Of a stretch of 64,000 bases of DNA, positions 55,565 to 64,000 are shown one piece after another (positions within the stretch are counted from its first letter, which is position 1; each line of letters starts with the position of its first letter). The notes beneath the pieces were generated by a model, which was not told the DNA's origin, searched no databases, and saw only the letters and a program-made list of their open reading frames with translations. The stretch comes from Dillenia suffruticosa. Lineage: Eukaryota; Streptophyta; Magnoliopsida; Dilleniales; Dilleniaceae. Where the stretch lies: the NCBI GenBank assembly GCA_033439265.1, contig JAVTVX010000012.1:30140761-30204760 (forward strand), read 5' to 3'. Made by a program: the position numbers and the translations under genes.

Positions 55565-56490
55565 AGCTTGGGTAGAGGAGGAGGCCCTGGTCCTAGTCAA
55601 GGGGTTTAATCACTTTTAACATTTAATGCCGCCCCAGCTTTTGGAATTAAATGTGTAATGTTGAAGGTAGCAGAAAAGCCAAGTTTGCTAACATCAATGC
55701 TTTGGACCGCATGGACATTTGTCAATGTTTGGTTCAGATTCAGCATTATCTTCTAAATATTTGCTTTTTGTGTGCATTAATAGCTTCAAAACTATCACTT
55801 TTCCCGAGGGTGACTGACATGCCACGTTACACCTAATGGGTTTTGTGAACTTGAATAGAGTGTGCTCGGACACCGTGTACATATGGTCATTTGAATGGGG
55901 ATGGCGTCAAGAAATTTCTTGGATAATCCCGCAAGAAAAACTGATTGAACACGTTCAATTCTAAATAAAATCAATATTAATAGACTAAATTATTTTTTTT
56001 AAAAAAAAAGTTAAATTTATTATACTGTAATTAAATATTAAACAAAAGACATAAAGGTAAAGTTAAAAACTAATTAATATTTTTTTGATCTTTTAAAATA
56101 ACACTTAAAGATAAAATAATAAATTGGTAGGAGATCACCATAAGCAATCCCGTACAATCGTTCATGACAACAACCTATCACCTTTCATGTTGATTAAATA
56201 CATAAAAAAAAATATGATGTAGTGCTCATGTTCCCCCCTAAACACAGCTTCATTCCTCCATATCCAAATACACATACACACACACACCCACCACCTAATG
56301 GTTGCAAGGGAAAATGTACAGCACGCCTTCCCACATTCGTACTTCCTCCTTTGATAAATTTTTGTGATGTTAGAACAAGACAAGAGTAGACAAAATTTTG
56401 TTTAGTAAATATTTCCTTGAACTTGTTTCCAATTAATTTTGATGAGGCAATGTCTCAATTTGTTGAAAACTAGGCCATCAAGTTTTTTAA
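55565..56490. other. Upstream non-coding block, copy B
   Basis: It is homologous to 32600-33540. No credible frame; the minus-strand frames here are not supported in copy A beyond short stretches. Confidence 0.5.
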
Positions 56491-56495
56491 TAGTA

Positions 56496-56678
56496 TTATC
56501 TATTAGAAATATATTTTCTAGAATTCGACTCCTTACCGTTGAATGATTTAGCCGCACAATCCTTTCCTTCTAGTACCGTCGGATCACTAAAGCCTACTTT
56601 CATCCTTGCTCTACTATTGTCTTCCTTATCATTTCCAAGAGCCTCCATGCCCCGTATTGCCAACTTATTTACCGGCAT
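56496..56678 (-). other. Exon-like conserved segment, copy B
   Basis: A 60-codon minus-strand frame reads MPVNKLAIRGMEALGNDKED.. and then NSRARMKVGFSDPTVLEGKDCAAKSFNGKES. The second half is kept in frame in copy A, while the first half is deleted there. I do not recognise it. Confidence 0.3.
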
Positions 56679-56699
56679 GGATCTTGAGTTTTAAGCTAA

Positions 56700-57156
56700 T
56701 GTCTCTTATTTGACATCTTTTGAGGTTATGAGCGAGGTTCTATGCTTTTTTTTTTTTTAATAGTAATCAAGATTCTGGTGCCATAGATGATATAACTTGT
56801 TTAAAATATCTTGATCACATGGTTTTTATTGTCTTGTATCTATGATTAGGTTATAACTAGATCCCTAATTTAAATCAACACCATACATCTAACAATTGAA
56901 CAAAAATAAAATAAAATGAACTTTGATCCTAAATTTTAAAGTCTGCTGTTTGAGAAACCAATATAAGAGAGAGTAAAGAAAAAAAATAATAAAATAGAAT
57001 AGAATAACATAAAATTAAAATTTAAAAACAAAAATAAAGAATAAAAAACTGAAAAAATAAAAAGAATAAAATAAAAATTAACTATTCATAGAAATTTAAA
57101 AGAAGAAGAAGAAGAAGAAGAAGAAGAAGAAGAAGAAGAAGAAGAAGAAGAAGAAG

Positions 57157-57187
<31 letters not shown>

Positions 57188-57607
57188 GACGGTCCGTAAT
57201 AAAAATATGAGTGTTTTATGGTACAATATTTGTTTAACGGATAAAAATTAAAGAAATGAAAACGTGAAAAAATGTATAAATATAAAAAAATATAAAAATT
57301 TTATATAAATATTAATTATTTTATGAAAATAATATAATAACAATAGTTTATAATAAAAATAAAAAAATGATCAAATATGTAATTATTAAATATAGAAAAA
57401 TAATATAAAAATAAAAATTATAATTATAATTAAATAAGCAACTAATTCATTAAATATAGAAAAATACGTAAATATAAAAATATAAATATTTTTGCATAAA
57501 CATTAATTAATAAACCGAAAAACGTCGGTTTTTGAGAGGTTTCATTCCTTTCTCCGGTCTTTATTAAAAGGAAAAATGATTACAATACACATTATAATCC
57601 CAAAAAA
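56700..57607. other. AT-rich non-coding block, copy B
   Basis: It is homologous to 33661-34538 and contains the (GAA)n run. It runs into the empty target site of the gypsy element near 57607. Confidence 0.5.
57101..57186. repeat. (GAA)n microsatellite, copy B
   Basis: About 28 GAA/AGA triplets. Copy A has only a few TAA-type triplets at this point (34095-34110). Confidence 0.9.
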
Positions 57608-57614
57608 ATTCCAA

Positions 57615-59215
57615 ATATGTTTTCTTTAATCAATTTAAATTTAAAATTTCAAAATTACAAGATATCGGTACAGATAGTAATGAATAGTGATCGAGAAACT
57701 ATTGGTACTAAAATTGAATTTATTAATTAAATTTAGTATTTAAGTGTAACTTATATCCTCACAAGTTAATCAAATATTTGATTACAATGTTTTTACAACA
57801 TTATTTACATTAAGATACTAATAGTTATGCATTCAAACAACACTCTCATAACTTGACCCATAAACACAAATGGTCAATCCAACACAAAATAATAATTATT
57901 TTTTTATAAAAATATTATGTAAATCATGAGAAAACATATCAAAGGTCAAAATCAAATGTAAATTTATAGGTTACCCTCACTCTGATATTTTCCAAAATCT
58001 GTTTCTTTTCACAGGCACATGTGTCTTACCATTTTCATGAGCAAAGAGGTGGTTTGTACCCACATATGACTTTTAATAAAAAAATAAATTCTCGCAATTT
58101 AAAAAAAAAAAAAAAAAAAAAAAGGGTGCTTTCAAATGTGAGAGGAAAAAAAAAATCCTTTTTTGAAATGTGAAATAGAAAGCAAACCACGTCTAAACAT
58201 TGTCCCATGTTGGAAGCCATTGCTAAGTCTGTCTGCTCTCTACATAGAAAGGTTCAACGTTAATCCCACAACATTAATCGCTATCACCAGCAGATGTTTC
58301 TCCAAAATGAATATCATTTTCTTATCTTTGACTACGAGGAATATAACATGTGTGTGTATATGCATATGAGTTGGTTGCTAATCAGGCCTTGAGCAGCTAG
58401 TTACCTTCCCACAAGGTTGTACTTTGAAGAACTTTGTTATTTGTACCCAAAAAGAAGGTAAGATGGTAAGTTTACTCCTGGGTTGGGCTGCACAAGCAAC
58501 ATGTGGAGGTGAGGCCTAGCCTGTCCATGGCTTCCACCCCATAACCACCCTAAGAGCTCAAAAACATGTTTATTTATTTATTTATTTTTTTTTTTGGTGA
58601 AATCAAAAACATGTTTATTGAAAAGGAGATTGTAATAGGATAAATTTTACTAAAATAGACCAATGCTTGTAATTTAGGTCTGCTTAATTGAAAATTTCGA
58701 ATAACATAAAATTAAACAGCGTATAAGATATTTTTGGGAGCTTATAAGTATGCTACATTTGGTTACAATGATTTTCATATAATCTCCCTTTAACTATATA
58801 AAAGATACGAAAAAGCTCCTTTTAACTTAAAAAAGAGTATCTCTTAGTGTTGAAATAATTATAAAGGACATGATGTCAGATTATGTAAATAATAATTTAT
58901 TGATATGTAAAAGATAAATATGAAATAATAAAATATTAATGAAAGCAATTTAGTTAGTTTATAGATCAAAATAAAATATCTTATAAGTTATATTAAAAAG
59001 GGGATGAAACTTACATTTTTCAAAAAAAAATATAAAATATAAATATCTTATTTTTATAATTTATTACCTCTTTTAGATAAATTTATAAATTTAACCAAAC
59101 ACTCTTTGAAGTTTGGATCGGTTGATGGTTGAATTTATGAATTTATAAATATCTTATAAGTTCTCAAGCATTAAATAAAAATAAAGGCAAAAAATGAAGT
59201 TTGGATTGGATTGAT
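57615..59215. other. Non-coding block of copy B
   Basis: 57615-58575 is homologous to 41358-42570. 58576-59215 is AT-rich with (TTTA)n at 58570-58590 and no partner in A, where the CACTA remnant and other DNA lie. No coding frame. Confidence 0.5.
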
Positions 59216-59219
59216 CGAT

Positions 59220-59900
59220 GGTTGAAGTTTTTGAGCTCGAGCTCAAACCCAACTGTGTCGAGCTCAAAAACTCGACGAATTATCTGAAATTCATTAATTA
59301 TATTTTAAAAAAATAATTTTTATATGTATATTTTTTAAATAATTTTTATATATAAAATTACATTTATAAATATACTCTTTTAAATATATTACTTACACTA
59401 TCCAACAATACTAGCCAACGACATTACTGATAACATTTCAAAATTGAGCTCGAAAAATACAAGCTCAACGAGCTCGAGCTCGAGCTCAAAATCACATAAA
59501 TAACACTTGAACCGAGGTCGGGTATCAACATTATCCAACTCGATCCAACTTGATCTCGGACTCGGGTAGCTCGGTATAGAGCTCGAGCCCAACTTTGTCA
59601 AACTCGAAAACTCGACGAGTTACCCAAAATCCATTAACTATATTTTTAAAAAAATAATTTTTATATGTAATTATATTTTTTAAAAGAATTTTTATATGTA
59701 AAATTACATTTATAGATATAATTTTTTAAATATATTATCTATACTATCTAACGATATTATCCAACAACACTTCTAGTTCGAGCTCGAAAAATCGCTCGAG
59801 TTCGAGCTCGAAAAATGTAAACTATCTGACTCGAGCTCAAGCTCAAGCTCATCTAAAGAAAACTAGAGCCAAGGTCGAGTATCAACACTATCTGACTCGA
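59220..59900. repeat. Two tandem ~310-bp GAGCTC-rich repeats, copy B
   Basis: GAGCTCGAGCTC clusters at 59234, 59469 and 59578 and related words at 59780-59850 are interleaved with CATTAATTATATTTT.AAAAATAATTTTTATATG blocks. The arrangement is the same as at 43990-44730. Confidence 0.75.
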
Positions 59901-59980
59901 TCTGAGTTTCATAACATCCCTACGCTAGTCAAGGGTCCTCTCTCTCTCTCTCTTACTAGTAGTAGCATCATCTTTAACCA

Positions 59981-60487
59981 TATAAATATAAGCATGAAAG
60001 ACTCCTTGCTACCTGAATTTCGTCGTCCTCCAGTTGGCAGAAAGTGATTGCTCGTTAGTGAGGTAGAGTTGACGTGGTCTTTTTTTTTCTCTTCATTTAA
60101 TATCTTTTTAAAATTTTTTTTATCATATACGTTAACAACCCCCTGTCATCACTCATTTTTATCTTCAGAAACATTAATGAGGTAGATTTTGTTGCTGATT
60201 TCAGGAAAAGCATACCTGCAGTGGTTGGGAGGACTCTTTAGTAATATACTTTTTTGTCCTCGATTTTTTTTAGAATGGACTTCTTATTGCGTTCCTATGA
60301 TGATTTAAGAGTTTGGGTATTTCTGTCCATTTACCTATCTTTGAACTTTTGGGAAAAAATAGTAAATGAGGCCATTCCTTTTAGTATTCATTGCCTTCAA
60401 TGATTAGATTTTCTCTTCTCATTTTATTTACCATATAGATGAGTAGTGTGATTTTGTTATTAATCATTATAAAAGGAGGGGTAGATG
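59981..60487. other. Unrecognised stretch right of copy B
   Basis: A TATA-like TATAAATATAAG is at 59980. No frame is credible. The sequence is AT-rich. Confidence 0.35.
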
Positions 60488-61437
60488 GGTTCTCTGTCTC
60501 TTTCTTTCTCACTCTCTAAGTGAGGCAAATGGAAACATTGAGGTGCTCATTATGGAAGTAATTGCTCTCTATTGTAAAGGTTTGTATTTATCTTTCTTGT
60601 TTTTAAATATTTACTTTGTTCCACTTTTTTCCGCCTTTATTCTACTTGTTACTCTTCATATTTATTTCAGATTCAAAAATGTTATATTTTTTGTTCCTAT
60701 TAAGGAGAGTGGTGTGTCTAACGATGATGATGATAGTGTATGGTGATAATTCCTCTGTTCTGAAGGTTTGTATTTTTAAACATTTGTTTTGCTTGACATT
60801 TGTTTGCTACTCTTCATATTTATGCTAAAGGTTTTTTTTTTCAACTCCTGGAGAGTGGTGTTGCTTATAATGATGATGTGGTGCATGAAAGTTATCATAT
60901 AAAAACTTATGTTTGCTTTTCCTCTTTCTAAGTATATGACATTGGAAAATTCGATTTCAAATGCGTTCTCTGTCTCTTTCTCCTTCTCTAATTGGAACAG
61001 ATGGAGACACTGAGGTGCTCATTATGGAAATGATTACTCTCTGTTGTAAAGGTTTGTGTTTATCTTTTTTGTTTCTAAACATTTACTTTGTTTTACTTTT
61101 TCCCACATTGATTATGTTTATTGCTTTTCGTATTTATTTCTTATTCAAAAATGTTAAACTTTTTACTCCTATTGAGGAGAGTAGTATGCCTAATGATGAT
61201 GATGATAGTGTATGGTATCGATTCCTCTGTTATAAAGGTTTGTGTTTCTAAACATTTGTTTTGTTTGGTGTTTGTTTTGCTACTCTTTGTGTTTATTGCT
61301 GAAGGTTTCTTTTTTTTCAGTTCCAGGAGAGTGGTGTTGCTTATGATGATGATATGGTGCATGGAAGTTATCATATAAAAACTTATGTTTACTTTTTCTG
61401 TTTCTTAGTATGTGATATTGAGAAATTGGGTTTCCAT
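60488..61437. repeat. 475-bp tandem duplication (two units)
   Basis: Unit 1 (60488-60962) and unit 2 (60963-61437) align throughout: TTCTCTGTCTCTTTCT, GAGGTGCTCATTATGGAA, TGTAAAGGTTTGT, GATGATGATGATAGTGTATGG and AGTTATCATATAAAAACTTATGTTT. The open frames in them (up to 96 codons) are hydrophobic from T-rich sequence and are not conserved between units in a convincing way. Confidence 0.8.
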
Positions 61438-61735
61438 ACTGATTGTAAAGAATCGTTTACGATTTAAAATTTCTATATATATGATTTCTGTATTTTGTAG
61501 AATATATGAGAATAGTTGATTTAAATATCAATGTAAATTTCATTTTTCGGGTTGGATTTTTTTGGGAGCTCAGTTGATGGGTATTTTTAAGTCATTGAGT
61601 TGTCGGTTACTAACGTTTTCGTTTACTAAAATGTTTGGTACTCCATAGAATTTTGTTTCTTTGCTCGGTTGACATTTTTATGTTTGGTTATTGTTTTACG
61701 TTATTATTATGTTATATGTTAATAATATGTGAATA
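61438..61735. other. AT-rich stretch with nothing recognised
   Basis: No frame, repeat partner or motif. Confidence 0.4.
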
Positions 61736-61739
61736 TTAT

Positions 61740-62760
61740 AAAATTCTGCAAGCATTTTGCAAAATGACAGAACTATTTGGTATTGGTAGTTCTGTATTAG
61801 CAATATTACAAGAATTACAAGAACACTATAGAACCCGAGAACTACCAAGGGTAGAAAAAATAAACAAAATTTCTTAATCGTACAACAGAACTACCAATAT
61901 TACAAGAACGTTATTATATTAAAAAATTAAAAAAAATAAAAGTGTTGTTCTGCAACCACAAAGCAGGAAAAAGATTAAAAAAAAAAGTAGTTTTGCAGAA
62001 CTGCAGAACAACAAAAGGTTGAAAGAAAATAAAAAAAAATTCCTCAGTATACAGAACTGCAGAACTACTAATATTACAAAAATGCCATTACATAAAAAAA
62101 TAAAAAATGTAGTTCTGCAACTACTACCAAAAACAAAATTGTAGAAAAAAATTATAAAAAAATTTCAAAAAGGTAGTTCTGTGGAACTTCAGAACTATCA
62201 AAGGTTAAAAAAAAAACCAAAAAAAAGTTTTTCACTATGCAGAACTGTAGAACTATCAATATTACAATTATTTCATTATAAAAAAAAAAAAGTGGTTCTG
62301 CAACTAAAGAATTACCAAAAGCAAAACTGCGAAAAAAAAGTGTAAAAAAAGTGACAATCGGTATTTTATTTTAATATTATACAAAATTTTTAGTGCATCT
62401 ATAAAAATACATTGATTTAATATTATGATATTAAAAAAATTATAATTTAAAAATACTGAGAAAAATTTTTTATAGATATTTTTAGATTAAAAAGATATAA
62501 GTACAAAAATTGACAGAACTACCCTCGAAATACAGAACATCAGGGTGGTTCTGTTAAGTGTAGAACTACCCATATAGTTCTGCAAAATGTAGAAATACAT
62601 GCAGAACCACAAGGATGGTTTTACGAAATGCAGAATCACAAGAATGGTTCTGCGAAGTGCAGAACTATCCATATAGTTCTGTAAAGTACAAAACCTCTAA
62701 GGTGGTTCTACACAACTAATAATGTAATTCTGACAAGTACAGAACTATCAAGATAATTTA
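61740..62760. repeat. Dispersed TAGTTCTGC / GCAGAACTA motif cluster, first block
   Basis: The motif and close variants occur dozens of times on both strands within about 1 kb, often as head-to-head pairs such as GTAGTTCTGCAACTAC and GCAGAACTGCAGAACTAC. They are separated by A-rich runs. Confidence 0.75.
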
Positions 62761-64000
62761 ATATTCAATTTAAAATTTTATAAGATTTTTAATTTTGATT
62801 TAATATTACAGATAATCAACAATTTGAATATATATAAAGAATATTTAATATTTAATATATAATTTATTAAATACTAATTTTTAATATTACAAATTAGTAT
62901 TAATACTAAAAAAATATTAATATTGTAAAAATTAAATATTTAAAATATGTTATATTTTATTTTAAAATATGAAGTATTAAGATTTAATATATTAAAATAT
63001 TAATGCTAAAATTTATATATTAAAAACTTTTACGATTAGCAAAATTTTAAAAATTCTTATTATATGAGCTCGGTTGGTTGTCATTCAGAAACTTTAAAAA
63101 ATTAGCCCCAAAAAAAAAATTCGTCGACAAAAGTATTACAAATATTTTAGATATTTTTAATACAATCATATAAATTTTTTAATCAAATTATTTTTTTGCA
63201 TAGTATTATAGTATGATACTTTTAATTTTTTAATCAAAAATATTTTTAAATTTGTTAACTTGATATTTCTATAATTTTAAATAAATATTATTTTATCAAA
63301 ATCACAATATATGAAATCATTAATGAAAAATTGAAAAACAAAAATCACCATCAAGTATGAAGTCGCCCCTACATCGATGAATCTGTATAGTTTGATCGAT
63401 GAAACATTCACACTCATTGTTTTTCTTCCCATCTGGATTGCATGAAAAAGAAAATAGATTTTCCTAAAAACACAACTTCAACTTCAGAATAGTAATATAA
63501 ATATATTAATCAAGAATTTTTTAAAATTTTCAAACAATTTCAAGTATGGTGACAATCGGTATTTTTATTTTAATATTATGCAAAATTTTTAGTGCATATA
63601 TAAAAATATTTTGATTTAATGTTATGATATTAGAAAAATTATAATTTTAAAAACACTAAGAAAAAATTATTTTACAGATATTTTTAAATTAAAAAAATAC
63701 AGGCACTAAAATTGACAGAACTATCTGCGAAATACAGACCACCTATATAGTTCTGCGAATTGTAGAACCACCAAAGTATTTCTGCACAACTATCAAAATA
63801 GATCTACCAAGTGCAGAACTACAAGGGTGGTTCTGTGAAATGCAGAACTACCCATATAGTTCTGCATATCTACTAAGGTAGTTTTGCCAAGTGCAGAACT
63901 ATCAAGATAATTTAATATTTAATTTAATATTTTATAAAAATTTTAAATTTAATTTAATATTACAAGTAATCAACAATTTGAATATATATAAAAAATATTT
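62351..64000. repeat. ~1.2-kb tandem duplication, second unit truncated by the window end
   Basis: GTGACAATCGGTATTTT starts at 62351 and again at 63549. Collinear similarity continues through the TAGTTCTGC cluster (62510-62760, 63715-63905) and the following AATCAACAATTTGAATATATAT (62815, 63968). The intervening 62860-63540 is AT-rich with no gene. Confidence 0.8.

Larger units (their letters stand above)
48425..59980. repeat. Segmental duplication copy B
   Basis: It is collinear with 26525-44840, lacking four insertions present there and carrying one ~3-kb insertion (about 49309-52370) of its own. Both ends of homology are sharp. Confidence 0.9.

Overview
This is a repeat-dense, AT-rich piece of a nuclear genome from a flowering plant. 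I infer this from Ty1/copia and Ty3/gypsy retroelements primed by plant-type sites (tRNA-iMet-like TTGGTATCAGAGC), CACTA-family DNA elements with 3-bp target duplications, tRNA-derived SINEs, a DEAD-box helicase first exon with plant-like 5' sequence, and no operons or prokaryotic signals. I cannot name the species from sequence alone.

Layout. 1-2260: decayed En/Spm (CACTA) TNP2-type transposase. 2520-3480: promoter, 5' UTR and exon 1 of an RH1-like DEAD-box RNA helicase whose remainder is not recognisable downstream. 5127-6492: short non-autonomous LTR element. 6900-14530: a partial paralogous segment ('copy 0') carrying a SINE, a CACTA mini-element, a complete 5.3-kb copia element with perfect 5-bp target duplications, and a ubiquitin-like (Ubl) pseudogene. 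15577-15828: a small ORF with one membrane segment. 16703-26495: nested LTR elements. A reverse-strand copia gag/protease piece is split by a 6.9-kb LTR element whose LTRs differ at only 3 of 450 positions.

26525-44840 ('copy A') and 48425-59980 ('copy B') are a tandem segmental duplication. Each copy holds, in order, a small proline-rich gene, the Ubl pseudogene, a reverse-strand copia pol fragment, a second small gene on the minus strand, an exon-like segment, and a dimer of ~310-bp GAGCTC-rich repeats. The copies differ mainly by insertions: CACTA element, solo LTR, gypsy element and CACTA remnant in A; a ~3-kb composite insertion in B. Each copy therefore supplies the empty site for the other. 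60488-61437 is a 475-bp tandem duplication. 61740-64000 is dominated by a dispersed TAGTTCTGC/GCAGAACTA motif within a ~1.2-kb duplicated unit.

Two observations stand out. (1) Five small ORFs (one near 15.6 kb and two duplicated pairs) appear to share an AP...basic...L[DE]xIxEE motif, which suggests a locally clustered small-protein family. (2) All four CACTA mini-elements carry an internal tRNA-like module with A-box and B-box sequences 41-43 nt apart, so they look like CACTA/Pol III-promoter chimeras. All functional statements rest on reading the sequence. No searches were run.
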